Shown here piece after piece: positions 25,796 to 35,592 of a stretch of DNA of 64,000 nucleotides (its first letter is position 1; each line of letters begins with the position of its first letter). Both the position numbers and the translations under genes were made by a program. This DNA is from JACCTU01 sp963737405. Its GTDB lineage: Bacteria > Actinomycetota > Thermoleophilia > Gaiellales > Gaiellaceae. The stretch covers positions 248,001 through 312,000 of the forward strand of contig CAVTSL010000009.1 of NCBI GenBank assembly GCA_963737405.1, given 5' to 3'. The notes below the pieces were generated by a model. The model searched no databases. It was given only the letters and a program-made list of their open reading frames with translations, and had not been told where the DNA came from.

Positions 25796-27046
25796 GTGAC
25801 CCGGAGCCGGGCCTACCTCCTCCTCGCCGCAGCGAGCGCGTTGCCGCGCCTGCTCGCGCTCCTCGTCGAGCGCAGCGACATCACGTCCGCGTTCGTCGAC
25901 AAGGGCGACGACTTCGCGCTGACGTTCCTCGACAGCGGGACGTACGGCTTCATCCCGGGGATCCCCTCCGCGTACACGCAGCCGCTGTACGGGTTCTTCC
26001 TCGTGCCGCTCTACTGGGCGTTCGACCGGCACTGGCTCGTGATCGGGCTCGCGCAGGTGCTCGTGGCCGTGGCGACGACCTGGCTCGTCTACGAGGTCGG
26101 CCGGCGCGTGGTCGACGCGCGCGTCGGCGTGGTCGCGGCGCTCCTGACGACGCTGCACCCGTATCTCGTCTGGCACGACGTGCACATGAACCGCGAGATC
26201 CTCGACCACTTCCTCGCGGTCGCCGCGGTGCTCGTCACGCTCGTCGTCGCGGAGCGCGGCGGGCTCTGGTGGGGCGCGCTGCTCGGGCTCCTGTCGGGAC
26301 TGATGATCCTCGGCAACGTGCGGACGCTGTTCGTGCCGCTCGTGCTCGGCGCGTACATCCTGTGGCGCCGGCGCGGCTGGACGTGGGAGCCCGCGGTCGC
26401 GCTGGGGGTCGCTGCGCTCGTGCTGCTGCCGTGGGTCGTCCGGAACGACCGGAACGTCGGCTGCGTCGCGATCACGACCGACGCGCGCGCTCTCTGGAAG
26501 GCGAACAACGTCAACACGCTCGAGACGCTGCGTCGCGGCGGGTGGATCGACGACGTGCCGAACATTCCCGGCGCGCCGCTGACGCCGCAGGACGCGGGCG
26601 AGCTCTACAAGAAGACCGGCCGGATCGTGCGCACGGACGAGTGCGCGCAGATGCGGTTCTACCGCAAGCGCGCATTCGAGTTCGTGCGCGAGCACCCCGG
26701 CGAGAAGGCGAAGCTCGCGGCGTACGGCGCGAAGCTGCTCTGGCAGCCGAACGTGCCGAAGACCGAGGGACGGCCGGGACGCGGGACGTTCCTCGACGTC
26801 GCGCGCGACTGGGCCGAGCCGCTGTTCATGGTGCCCGTCTTCCTGCTCGCGCTCTACGGGCTCACGCTGGTGCCGCGGCACTTCGCCGTGCTCGCGCTCT
26901 CGCTGCTCGCGTACCAGACGGTGATGGCGATGCTCTTCATCGGGCAGACGCGCTACCGCGTGCCCTGGGACTTCCTGACGATGACGCTCGCGGCCGCGGC
27001 GCTCGTTCAGCTCTGGGGCAGGCGGCCGTTCAGGAACTCGCGGTAG
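25796..27046 (+). CDS. GT39/ArnT-like membrane glycosyltransferase (GT-C)
   Basis: 416 residues. The first hydrophobic segment (about 5-22) is followed by the acidic loop VDKGDDFALTFLDSGTYGF. HPYLVWHDVHMNREILDHFL is the conserved EL2-like helix of PMT_2 members. Eight or so membrane segments follow, with a soluble loop at about 215-300 containing NNVNTLETLRRGGWIDDVPN. Such enzymes transfer a sugar from polyprenyl phosphate outside the membrane. GTG 25796 is preferred because it directly follows the short divergent spacer. The 3' end overlaps the convergent GT4 by 40 bases. Substrate unknown. Confidence 0.8.
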   Translation: MTRSRAYLLLAAASALPRLLALLVERSDITSAFVDKGDDFALTFLDSGTYGFIPGIPSAYTQPLYGFFLVPLYWAFDRHWLVIGLAQVLVAVATTWLVYEVGRRVVDARVGVVAALLTTLHPYLVWHDVHMNREILDHFLAVAAVLVTLVVAERGGLWWGALLGLLSGLMILGNVRTLFVPLVLGAYILWRRRGWTWEPAVALGVAALVLLPWVVRNDRNVGCVAITTDARALWKANNVNTLETLRRGGWIDDVPNIPGAPLTPQDAGELYKKTGRIVRTDECAQMRFYRKRAFEFVREHPGEKAKLAAYGAKLLWQPNVPKTEGRPGRGTFLDVARDWAEPLFMVPVFLLALYGLTLVPRHFAVLALSLLAYQTVMAMLFIGQTRYRVPWDFLTMTLAAAALVQLWGRRPFRNSR

Positions 27047-28110
27047 AGGAGCTCCGTCCGGTCGACGTTCCGCTGCTCGGCGAACTGCTCGAGCGCGCGG
27101 CGCCGGCCCGCCTCGCCCATCGCGCGGCGTCGCTCGGGATCGCGCGCGAGCTCGACGAGCGCTCGGGCGAGCGGCTCGGCCTCGCCGCTCGGGACGAGCA
27201 GGCCGGTCTCGCCGTCGACGACGAGCTCGCCGAGGCCGCCGATCTCCGCGGCGACGACCGGCCGGGCGCGCTCCATCGCCTCGAGCGCGACCATCCCGAA
27301 GCCCTCGCCGAGCGACGGCACGACGACGATCGCGCTCGCGTCGATCGCGTCGGCGATCGGCGAGACGAAGCCCCGGAAGCGGACCGCGTCCTCGATGCCG
27401 AGCTCCTTGGCGAGCGCCCTGAGCGCGGGCTCGAGCGGGCCTCTGCCCGCGAGCTCGAGCGTGAGCTCCGGGACCTCGGCGCGCGCCGCGGCGAACGCGC
27501 GGAGGAGGACGACGTGCCCCTTGATCGGGATCAGGCGGCCGATGCAGAGCAGGCGCGGCTCGTCCGGCGCGGGCGCCGGCTCGCGGCCGGGGACGATCCC
27601 GTAGTGGACGATCGAGAAGCTGACCTCGTCGAACCCCTCGACGTCGGCGAGGTAGCGCGCGAGGCCGCGCGAGATCGCGACGTGGACGTGCGCGAGGCCG
27701 CCGACAGCGCGGTCGGCGAGCGCGAAGCCGCGGTTCTCTCGGAACTCGTTGAAGCCGTGCTTCGTGCTGACGCGGAGCGGGATGCCGACGAGCGCGCCGG
27801 CCGGCTGGCCGTAGACGTCGGCGTGGACGAGGTGCGTGTGGAGGATGAGCGGACGCTCGCGCGCGAGGTATGCCGTCACGCGCGCGAAGGCGACCGGGTC
27901 GATGTCGGCTCGCAGGCGGATCATGTCGACGGGGACGCCGAGGGCGCGCAGCTCGTCGGCGAACTCGAACGCGCCGGGCTCGTTCTCGTGGAGCTGGAGG
28001 AGCTGCACCTCCCAGTCGCGCTCGCGGAGGCGCGGCAGGAGCGAGAGCAGGTGCGTCTCCGCGCCCGAGATGCCGGCGATCTTGGCGAGGTGGAGGACCG
28101 TGCGCCTCAA
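27007..28110 (-). CDS. GT4 glycosyltransferase
   Basis: 367-residue GT-B enzyme: HLAKIAGISGAETHLLSLLP (acceptor loop), LILHTHLVHADVYGQPAG, CIGRLIPIKGHVVLLRAFA and EGFGMVALE (E-x7-E). The HTHLVHADVYG pattern is shared by WcaL/AmsK-like extension enzymes. TTG 28108-28110 overlaps the preceding stop as TTGA; longer reading is blocked by the upstream gene. It is the last gene of an eight-gene leftward block starting at the Wzx-type flippase. Donor unknown. Confidence 0.87.
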   Translation of the reverse strand: MRRTVLHLAKIAGISGAETHLLSLLPRLRERDWEVQLLQLHENEPGAFEFADELRALGVPVDMIRLRADIDPVAFARVTAYLARERPLILHTHLVHADVYGQPAGALVGIPLRVSTKHGFNEFRENRGFALADRAVGGLAHVHVAISRGLARYLADVEGFDEVSFSIVHYGIVPGREPAPAPDEPRLLCIGRLIPIKGHVVLLRAFAAARAEVPELTLELAGRGPLEPALRALAKELGIEDAVRFRGFVSPIADAIDASAIVVVPSLGEGFGMVALEAMERARPVVAAEIGGLGELVVDGETGLLVPSGEAEPLARALVELARDPERRRAMGEAGRRRALEQFAEQRNVDRTELLYREFLNGRLPQS

Positions 28111-29142
28111 CGCGCGAGCTCCAGGATGCCCGCGGCCCAGGACTCGACCGAGTGGTCGCGCGCGACGGTCGCGCGCAGGCCGCGTCCGATCTTCGAGCGC
28201 TCGTCGGGCGGCAGGGCGGCGAACTCCGCGAGGCGGTCGGCGAGCTGGGCGGGGTCCTCCCGCTCGAACCGGAGCTCGTCGGGCAAGCAGCCTGTCGAAG
28301 ATCGGGTTCGAGGCGACGACGGGCACGCAGCTCGCGGCGGCCTCGAAGACGACCTTGTCGGGCGCCCCGGCGCGCATGTTGTTCACGAGTGCGTCGTTCG
28401 CGGCGAGCAGGTCGGGCACCTGCGACCGCTCGACCGGGCCGTGCAGCTGAGCGCTGTCGCCGAGCCGGAGCTCGTCCCGCAGGCGGTCGAGCTCCTCGCG
28501 GTGGCGCGCCTCGAGGGCCGAGAGGACGGGGCCGTATGCGTCGAGCCGGACGTCGATCCCGCGGTCGAGCAGGCGCCGAAGCGCTCGCAGGACGACGTCG
28601 AGGCCCTTGGCGGGCGAGTAGCGCCCGAGCGCGAGCAGGCGCAGCTCGACGTTCGTCGGCCTGGGACGGCACGGGAACTCCTCGAGGTCGATCCCGTGGC
28701 CGATCGCCCGCACCTTCCGCGAGTCGAGCGGGAACGAGCGCTTGTCGACGCTCGCGATCGAGCTCGAGAGGAGCGTCGCGGCACGAAGCGTCGTGCTCGC
28801 GTGCCAATGCGTGTACCAGAGGACGACCGGCACTCCGAGCGGGCGTGCGAGCGGCGCGGCGAGCACCGCGTAGATCGGGCACATGTGAGCGACGACGGCC
28901 ACGGGTCGCGGACGGAGCTCGCGTGCGAGCGCGGTCTCGAAGCGGACGCCGCGTCCGACCTTGCGCGCATCGCGGAAGAGCCGGACGCTGGCGTTCGCGG
29001 GGAGCACGTCGTCGACCGCTCCGTCCGCGAGGACGACGACCTCGTCGACGCGCTCGGCGAGGGCCCGGAGCTTCGGAACGGTCGCGGCGAGCGCGGGATG
29101 CGCCGGGTCGACCTGCTGCGTGACGAAGACCAGCCGACGCAT
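28107..29142 (-). CDS. GT4 glycosyltransferase, one frame break
   Basis: About 344 residues. LVFVTQQVDPAHPALAATVP opens the acceptor domain. LWYTHWHASTTLRAA, ALGRYSPAKGLDVVLRALRR and DKVVFEAAASCVPVVASNP give the donor half, the last in place of E-x7-E. The frame breaks near 28285, where an extra base turns DRLLPDELRFERED into DRLLARRAPVRAG; removing it restores PAQLADRLAEFAALPPDERS and the stop at 28107. ATG 29140-29142 overlaps the GNAT stop by one base (TGATG). Same direction and coupling as its neighbours; donor unknown. Confidence 0.78.
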
Positions 29143-30053
29143 CAGAAGTAGTCGGTGTCGCCGAGGGTGAAGTGCCAGGCGCCCTTGCCGACGGCGAGGT
29201 CGCCCTCGAGCGGATGCCCGATCAGGCGGATCGTCTCGGGGGTCGGGACGAAGCCGGACGAGACGTAGGCGCCTGCGTGGACGGCCGGAAGCAGTGCGAG
29301 CAGCAGGCGCGCGCCGCGTGCGGCGCGGACACACTCGCGGAGCAGCCACCGCGTCTCGCGAAACGACGGTGCGACGAGGTCGGCGACGTACGCGGTGTCG
29401 GCGCCCCTGATGCGCTTGCGGCCGACGACCGCGTAGCCGTTGCGCGAGAAGATCAGCGCGTAGTCGCGAGGCGAGTCCGCGTAGCGCCAGTTCAGGTACG
29501 CCACGTCCCGGACGAAGTGGTTCGGGAGCCGCGGCGCGAGGGCGATGTACGCAGCCTCCTGTTCGGTATCGAAGTGATGGCGATGTCGATGTACATCGAC
29601 ATCACGCCGTCCGAAGGGGACGAGTGGACGGGCCCAGATCCGCAGCCGGTGCACGTCGAGCCACCCGAGCTTGGCGATGTAGATCGGCCCCGCGAGCTTG
29701 TTCGTGAAGCCGAGCTCGACGCTCGCGCCGGCCTCGCCCGCCGCGCGTTCGATCTCGCCGTTCAGCCGCTGGAAGATCCCGCGCCCCTGGAAGTCCGGAT
29801 CGGTCACGGCCCACAGCGGCAATGTCGACACGGTCTCGCGCCCGTCGACGACGGTGCGGTAGTGGCTCGCGCCGAGCACGCCGACGATCCGGCCGTCCTC
29901 CTGCGCGAGCGCGATCGTCCGCGGCCCGACCGGGTTCCCGTCGAACCACCAGTCGAACTCCGCCGGGTCGAGCTCGTACCCGCGCACGCGGTCGAGCAGC
30001 GCGAACACCTCATCCCGGCGGGCCGGGTCGTACGCCAGCGTCTCGATGCTCAC
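29142..30053 (-). CDS. GNAT family N-acetyltransferase
   Basis: 303 residues, two GNAT-like halves. VSTLPLWAVTDPDFQGRGIF carries the acetyl-CoA loop (Q-G-R-G-I-F, close to the Q/R-x-x-G-x-G/A consensus), after GVLGASHYRTVVDG. The C-terminal half repeats the fold less clearly. It probably acetylates an amino sugar of this glycan. Residues around 160 read VDVHRHRHHFD, a His-rich stretch encoded partly by a perfect 22-base palindrome. GTG 30051-30053 overlaps the deacetylase stop as GTGA. An adjacent deacetylase and acetyltransferase could together set N- or O-acetylation. Confidence 0.75.
   Translation of the reverse strand: MSIETLAYDPARRDEVFALLDRVRGYELDPAEFDWWFDGNPVGPRTIALAQEDGRIVGVLGASHYRTVVDGRETVSTLPLWAVTDPDFQGRGIFQRLNGEIERAAGEAGASVELGFTNKLAGPIYIAKLGWLDVHRLRIWARPLVPFGRRDVDVHRHRHHFDTEQEAAYIALAPRLPNHFVRDVAYLNWRYADSPRDYALIFSRNGYAVVGRKRIRGADTAYVADLVAPSFRETRWLLRECVRAARGARLLLALLPAVHAGAYVSSGFVPTPETIRLIGHPLEGDLAVGKGAWHFTLGDTDYF
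29582..29603. repeat. Perfect 22-base palindrome inside the GNAT gene
   Basis: GATGTCGATGT is followed at once by its exact reverse complement, with no spacer. It lies within a locally A/T-richer part of the GNAT coding sequence and encodes part of a His-rich segment. Chance occurrence of a 22-base perfect palindrome in a 64-kb window is unlikely, yet coding repeats of VDVH type can create one. It could bind a dimeric protein or simply reflect codon repetition. Confidence 0.55.
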
Positions 30054-30943
30054 TTCGACGACGTGCCGAGCGCGGCGTTCAAGAGTCGCCGGGCGTGCGT
30101 TCCGGTCACCGTGTCCTTGAAGCCGATCAGGTCGCACGCGCCGGCGAGCACGAGCTCGAACGTCCGCGCGGGATACGGCTCGATGTTGTAGCGATGCAGC
30201 CGCAGCGGGTCGACGTCCGGCCCGTTCGTGCCGCTCACGGACGTGAACGCCACCTCGTACCCCGCCTGGCGGACGAGGCTCAGATGGACGGGCTTGTAGT
30301 GCGCCTCGGACCCCTTCACGTACGCGAAGGACCGAACAGGGCGGCCGAGCCTGTCCTCGAGCCGGAGCTTCGAAAGCACGATCTCGCGCGCGGCCTCGTC
30401 CACCGCCAGGTCCGCGAGCGCGCGGTGGCTGATCCCGTGCGACTCGACGCGGATGCCGCCCGCCTCGAGCTCGGCGAGCTCGCCCCAGTCGACGGTCGCG
30501 TTGATCAACCCCCGGGACGCCAGCCGCTCTTCGTGCGGGAGCGGCCGCCTCCCGTCGAGGTAGCCGATCGGGACGAAGATCACGCCCGCATACCCGTGGC
30601 GCTGCAGCACGGGCACCGCGTGCTCGAGGTTGTCGCGGTAGCCGTCGTCGAACGTGATCAGCACCGGCCGAGGCGGCAGCGGCTCGCCGCGGCGGTAGTG
30701 GTCGAGCACCGCGTCGAGGTCGACGACGGTGTAGCCGAGCTCGCGGAGCTGCGACATCTGCTCGTCGAACTTCGCGACGGGCACGCTGAGCGGGTTCTCG
30801 GGGCGATCGTTGACCTTGTGGTACATGAGCACCCGAAGGCGGCGCTCCGCGTCTCCGTTGCGCGGTGCGAGCGTCGACGTCGTCTCGCCGATCGCCCGGT
30901 AGACCCCGTTCTTCAGGAGCTGCTTGGCCCGCTCGGCGCGCAC
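30050..30943 (-). CDS. Polysaccharide deacetylase (NodB domain, CE4)
   Basis: 297 residues. RVLMYHKVNDRPENPLSV is the usual entry strand, LITFDDGYRDNLEHAV holds the catalytic base and metal Asp, and VESHGISHRALADL carries the two His ligands. The late APYG-like motif is replaced by SFAYVKGSEAHYKP. No signal peptide is evident, so it may act in the cytoplasm on a lipid-linked intermediate, or be exported by another route. Expected to remove N- or O-acetyl groups. GTG 30941-30943 is the only start that keeps the N-terminal helix. Couples with the GNAT gene by GTGA. Confidence 0.85.
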   Translation of the reverse strand: MRAERAKQLLKNGVYRAIGETTSTLAPRNGDAERRLRVLMYHKVNDRPENPLSVPVAKFDEQMSQLRELGYTVVDLDAVLDHYRRGEPLPPRPVLITFDDGYRDNLEHAVPVLQRHGYAGVIFVPIGYLDGRRPLPHEERLASRGLINATVDWGELAELEAGGIRVESHGISHRALADLAVDEAAREIVLSKLRLEDRLGRPVRSFAYVKGSEAHYKPVHLSLVRQAGYEVAFTSVSGTNGPDVDPLRLHRYNIEPYPARTFELVLAGACDLIGFKDTVTGTHARRLLNAALGTSSK

Positions 30944-30947
30944 ATGG

Positions 30948-32059
30948 TCAGTCTAGGGAGGCGACGAGGTCGCGCATCCGCTCCGCGAACTCCTCGGGCG
31001 TCGCAAGCCAGTCGTTCGCGCTCCGGGCGGCGCCGGCCGAGAGCTCTTGGGCCCACTCGGGTTCGAGGAGCACGTCGACGATCGCGTCGGCGAGCGCTTC
31101 CGGATCCTCGGCGTCCACGAGCAGTCCGTTCTCGCCGTCGCGGACGAGGTCGACCGTGCCGCCCGCACGCGCGGCGATCACCGGCCTGCCACGGCAGAAC
31201 GACTCGAGCACGATCCTGGGCAGACCTTCGGAGCGCGACGAGAGCACGAGCGCGGACGACGAGTCGAACTCGCTCAGCAACTGACTCTGCTCGAGCGACG
31301 GGTACCAGCGCGTCTGGCGGGGGAGCTCGACGAGCAGCTCCTCGACGATGTGCAGCTTCGGGCCGCGGCCGACGAGGCGCAGCTCCGCGTCCGGCACGCG
31401 CGGCGCGGCGAGCCGCCAGGCCTCGGCGAGCACGTCGACGCCCTTGTAGTCCTGGAGCACGCCGACGAACAGCACGGCCGGGCGGGCAGGCAGCGGCGAC
31501 AACGGCAGCTCCCGGAAGAGGCCGAAGTCGATGAACGCGGGAAACTCCGCCGTCGGTTCGACCCCCTCCTCGCGGACGAGCTCCGTCGTGAACTCGGACA
31601 GCGTTCGGACGCCGTCCGCTTGCTTGACGCCGGTCCTGCCGAGCAGCTCGACGATCGGCGCGACGAGCCTGCGCAGCCGCGAGCCGTAGAGGCGACCGGT
31701 CACGCGCCAGTCGCCGTGCAGGTCGAGCACGACCGGCGCGTTGCTCTTCGCGAGAGCACGGCCGAGCCGCACGGCGGGCACGTCGTGTGCGCCTTGCACG
31801 ATCACTGCGTCGGGCTCGAAGTCCCGCAACTCGCGCGCGACGCGCATCGGCAGCGAGAGGTGGAAGACGAGACCGTCGAGCGCGCGCGGCCGGACCGGCT
31901 TCACGAGGTGGAAGGTGTCGTCACCCGGCGCGGCGCCGTCGGCCGCGGTCGCGAGGACCCGGACGTCCGAGACGCTGGCCAAGCGCGTCGAACTTCTTTC
32001 GCGTCGGCTCGTCGAGGCGGCAGCCGATAGCGGGTACGCCCGACGAACAGGATTCGCAA
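30948..32059 (-). CDS. GT4 glycosyltransferase, paralog of the next gene; two frame breaks near the start
   Basis: About 369 residues. The core AVIVQGAHDVPAVRLGRALA, VVLDLHGDWRVTGRLYGSRL, FVGVLQDYKGVDVLAEAW and EGLPRIVLE (E-x7-E) is intact. The N-terminus RILFVGRTRYRLPLDEPTRK and KFDAL is recovered only after removing extra bases near 32017 and 31981 (the second again a GCTTGG for GCTGG). It matches the opening of the neighbouring GT4 (RLLLVGRRRYRLPLPTSEQR), and the two share about half their residues by eye, so this is a tandem duplication. TTG 32057-32059 is the best start, although its GGAG is too close to be a good ribosome binding site. Confidence 0.78.
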
Positions 32060-32066
32060 GCTCCGG

Positions 32067-33190
32067 TCACCCCCCACTGTCCTCCGAGTCGACCACGAGC
32101 GCTCGGATGCGCGCCGCGTACTCCTCGGGTGTCGCGTACCACTGTTCCGAGCCCTCACGGGCTACAAACCCGAGGCTAGCCGCGCGTTCGCGAGCTTGAC
32201 ATGACGTTAACGAGAGCGCGCGCGAGCGCCTCCGGCGTCGTCCGGCGGGACGAGCACGCCGTTCTCTCCGTCGCGCACGAGGTCCTCGATCCCACCGCCG
32301 CGCGTGCCGACGACGGCGCGCCCACGGCAGAACGCCTCGACGACGACGCGGCCCATTCCCTCGCGACGTGACGGCAGGACGAGCACGGTCGCGCGGTCGA
32401 GCTCGGCCGCGACCTCCTCCGGCGCCAGCCCGCTCTCCCACGTCACGCGCGGACCGCGCTCGACGAGCAGCCGCGCGAGGTCCTCGCGCGCGCCCGCGCC
32501 GATCAGCCTGAGCTCGGCGTCGGGCACGCGCTCCGCGACGATCGGCCACGCATCGACGAGCAGATCGAGCCCCTTGTAGAGCTCGAGCGCGCCGACGAAC
32601 AGCGCGACGGGACGTTCCGGAAGCGGAACCGGCGGAGTCAGGAACGGGTCGAGGTCCATGAAGGCCGGGAACGTCGCCGCCGGCTCGACCCCGAGCTCGC
32701 GCACGATGCCGGTCGTGAAGTCCGAGACCGTGCGCACCGCGTCGACGCGGCGTACCGACCACGAAGCGATCCGGTCGGCGACCGGGTTCAGCACGCGACG
32801 GGTGCTCGAGCCGTAGAGGCGCGTCGCCGTGCGCCAGTCGCCGTGGACGTCGAGGATGACCTTCGTCCCGCTCCGCGCGAGCCGCCGGCCGAGCAGCGTC
32901 GACGCCGCCTCGTGCGCACCCTGGACGAGCACCGCGTCCGGCTCGAACGTCCTGAGCTCCCGTGCGACGAGGAACGGGAGCCGCACGTGGTACGCGAGCC
33001 CGTCGAGCAGGCGCGGCCGGAGCGGCGGGACGAGCGTGAACGTCGCGTCGCGCGTCGGCGAGTCGACGACCCCGCTCGCGAGCACGCGCAGGTCGAGCTC
33101 GCCGCTCATCGCGTCGAACTTGCGCTGCTCGGAGGTCGGCAGCGGCAGCCGGTAGCGGCGGCGGCCGACGAGGAGCAGGCGCGGCTTCAC
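32067..33190 (-). CDS. GT4 glycosyltransferase, paralog of the downstream gene; C-terminal frame breaks
   Basis: About 373 residues: RLLLVGRRRYRLPLPTSEQR, VLVQGAHEAASTLLGRRLA, ILDVHGDWRTATRLYGSSTR, FVGALELYKGLDLLVDAW and EGMGRVVVE (E-x7-E). Near 32232 an extra base cuts VPPDDAEALARAL short, and a second slip follows by about 32175; after both, the tail reads GSEQWYATPEEYAARIRALV to the stop at 32067. Start to stop is 3n+2, consistent with two insertions. GTG 33188-33190 is in frame with the preceding GT4 with no stop between them, giving an apparent 699-codon fusion that I judge artefactual. Donor unknown. Confidence 0.75.
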
Positions 33191-34303
33191 GCCGCTGCCC
33201 GCGCGGAGGATCGCCTCGAGCTCGCCGTAGACGCGGTCCGGCGCGAGCTCGTCCGCCGTCGCCCGCGCCCCCGCGCGAAGCCGCTCGCGCAACGACTCGT
33301 CCGCGAAGAACCGGCGAATCGCGTCGGCGAGCGGCTGTGGATCGCCCGGCGTCACGAGCAGCCCGTTCTCGCCGTCCCGCACGACCTCCGCGACTCCTCC
33401 GACGTCGGTCGCGATCACCGGCGTCCCGACCGCGAGCGCCTCGACCACCGCGTGCGGGAAGTTCTCCCACGTCGACGAGAGGAGCAGCGCGTCCGCGGCG
33501 GCAACCGTCTCGAGCACCTGCGACCTCGGCAGCGCGCCGAGGAAGCGCACGCGACCGTCGAGCGAGCCGGCGCGGCGCTCGAGCTCCGCCCGCTCCTCGC
33601 CGTCGCCCGCGAGCACGAGCGAGATCCCGTCGACCCGACCGAGCGCGTCGAACGCGATCCCGAGCGCCTTCGGGCGCGTGAGCCGGCCGGCGAACGCGAG
33701 CGTCGGGCCGTCGACGCCGAGCCGTGCGCGAAGCTCGTCGCGGGGAGGGAGCGCGACGCGCGGCGCGGGGTTCGGCAGCACGCTGACGCGCTCGGGCTCG
33801 ACGCCCCACGAGAGCGCGAGGTCGCGCAGGAACGAGCTCGGGCAGACGACGTGCGCCGCGCGTCGGACCGCGACGTTCCGCGCGGTGCGCAACGTCTGCG
33901 CGCGGACGCCGTGCGCCTCTTGCTCGAAGCGGTCGAGCGTCCCGTCGAACGCGCCGGTCCGCAGCGCACGCTCGAACGCAGCGTCGCCCGCGAGCTTGAG
34001 CACGAACGGCCGCCGCGAGACGAACGTTCCGAGCGACGTCCGCCCGGCCATGCTCGTCGCGTAGACGACGTCCGGACGCGCACGCGCCACGCGCGCGGCG
34101 ACCGCGAGGTGCCTCGCGCCCGCGGGAAGGCGGCGCGAGACCCAGTGCACCGGGTACGACCGCTGCTCCGGCTCGCGCACTGCCGTCGTCAGCACCTCGA
34201 CCTCGTGTCCGCGCGATGCGAGCCAGTCGGCGACCTCCGGAGCATGGCTCGCCGGCCCCCCGAGGTCGGGCGGCCAGATCCCCGAGACGACCAGGACGTT
34301 CAC
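33187..34303 (-). CDS. GT4 glycosyltransferase, stop lost to a probable one-base insertion
   Basis: About 371 residues. VLVVSGIWPPDLGGPASHAP is the acceptor loop. TSMAGRTSLGTFVSRRPFVL, FAGRLTRPKALGIAFDAL, WENFPHAVVE (E-x7-E) and DVGGVAEVVRDGENGLLV follow. As written it runs straight into the next GT4. The TGA at 33187-33189, which would give the usual GTGA overlap, is one frame off, and start to that stop is 3n+1. One extra base near the end, for instance in GCGGGCAGC, explains this. GTG 34301-34303 overlaps the flippase stop as GTGA. Confidence 0.78.
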
Positions 34304-35578
34304 ACGGTGGAGACTTGCACGGGCGGATGCGCCCTGATGCGCGTGAGGAGGAACGTCCACACGGCCGCGAAGACGATCGTCGCGACCAGAACCGCGGCCG
34401 CCGCACCGGTCGCGCCCCACTCGGCGCCGAGGACGACGAGGAGCGGGATGAGCACCACCGTCTCGATCCCGTGCGCGAGCACGCGCAGGTTCGGGCGGCC
34501 GATCGACACGGGCAGCGACTTGCTCCAGCCGTAGACGAGCTGGATCGCGCCGGCGATCAGCACGATGCGCGCCGCGTCGACCGCGTTCTCGTAGTCGGGC
34601 AGGACGAGGTCGAAGAGCCAGGGCATCAGCCACCAGAAGACCGGGCACCACGACGACCATGAGGAGCGCTGCGCCGACCGTGTAGCGCCGAAGCCCCGCG
34701 AGCACCGCATCCGGACGCCCGCGCTCCCAGTGCCGCGTCTGGTCGGTGAGGAGGATCAGCCGCACCGGCGAGCTCAACGCCGCGAGCCCCTGCTGCGGCG
34801 CCTGCGCCGCGCGGAAGAGCCCGACCTGCGCGACCGTGCTCACGACGCCGAGCAGCACCTGCGCGATCCAACCGCGCACCGAGACGATCCCCGTGCCGAG
34901 GCTCGACTGGACGACGAACCCGACGATCTCGCGCCGGTCCTCCGCGAGCGGCACGCGATCGACGCGCGGGAAGCGCCGCAGCGCCTCGAGGCCCATCACG
35001 CCGATCGCGGCCGTCGCGACCACCTGCGCGACGACGAGCGCGACGACCGTCCCCGTCACGCCGTACTGCGTGCCCACGACGAGCGCGACGAGTCGGAGCG
35101 TCATCGAGACGAAGAGGAAGAACGCGCGCACGTCGTAGCGGCCGCGGAGCAGCAGCGCGGCGGCGGCCGTCCCCTCGACCGAGTAGAGGAGCGGCAGGGG
35201 CGACGCGACAAGCAGTGGCACCGTCAGGTCGACGCCGAAGATGCGGTCGCTCAGAGGCGCGAGGGCGCAGATCAGGAGCCCCGCGACGATCGCGCTCGCG
35301 CTCTTCAGCCCGAAGGCGAGCTCGAACAGCCGCCGGAAGCGGCCCCAGTCCTCGCGCTCCGCGTAGCGGAAGCCGTACTTCACGAGGGCCTCCTCGCTCG
35401 TCAGGTCGAGCAGGAGCTGGAAGAGCGCGACGGTGGCGAGGACGAGCGCGAGCCGGCCGAAGTCGTCGACGCCGAGCACGTTCGCCGCGACGATCGTGCC
35501 GACGATCCCGAGAGCGGTCGCCCCGTAGCTCCCGAGCGCGGTCGCGGCGCGGCGGCGCAGGAGGGTCACGCCGCTCAC
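34300..35578 (-). CDS. Wzx-type polysaccharide flippase, one frame break
   Basis: About 425 residues with roughly 12 membrane helices, MOP superfamily, RfbX/Polysacc_synt type. ALGSYGATALGIVGTIVAAN and LGVDDFGRLALVLATVALFQ are the typical first two helices. LTSEEALVKYGFRYAEREDW is the cytoplasmic loop. The frame breaks near 34644 with an extra base; after it, WWLMPWLFDLVLPDYENAVD and AGAIQLVYGWSKSLPVSIG continue to the stop at 34300. Length is 3n+1. It moves lipid-linked repeat units across the membrane, and it lies next to the ligase/polymerase-like gene on the other strand. GTG 35576-35578 is used; GTG 35567-35569 is also possible. Confidence 0.83.
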
Positions 35579-35592
35579 GGTACTTCACGTAT

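Noticed and set aside
24707..28882. 1391-codon open frame on the - strand
   Set aside because: It is antisense or out of frame to a methyltransferase, a GT39 and two GT4s and only by chance contains a stretch of each; no independent domain.
32207..35578. Single 1123-residue protein joining a flippase and two GT4s
   Set aside because: The flippase frame breaks near 34644 and its true end (34300) overlaps the GT4 start as GTGA; the long reading arises from the slips.
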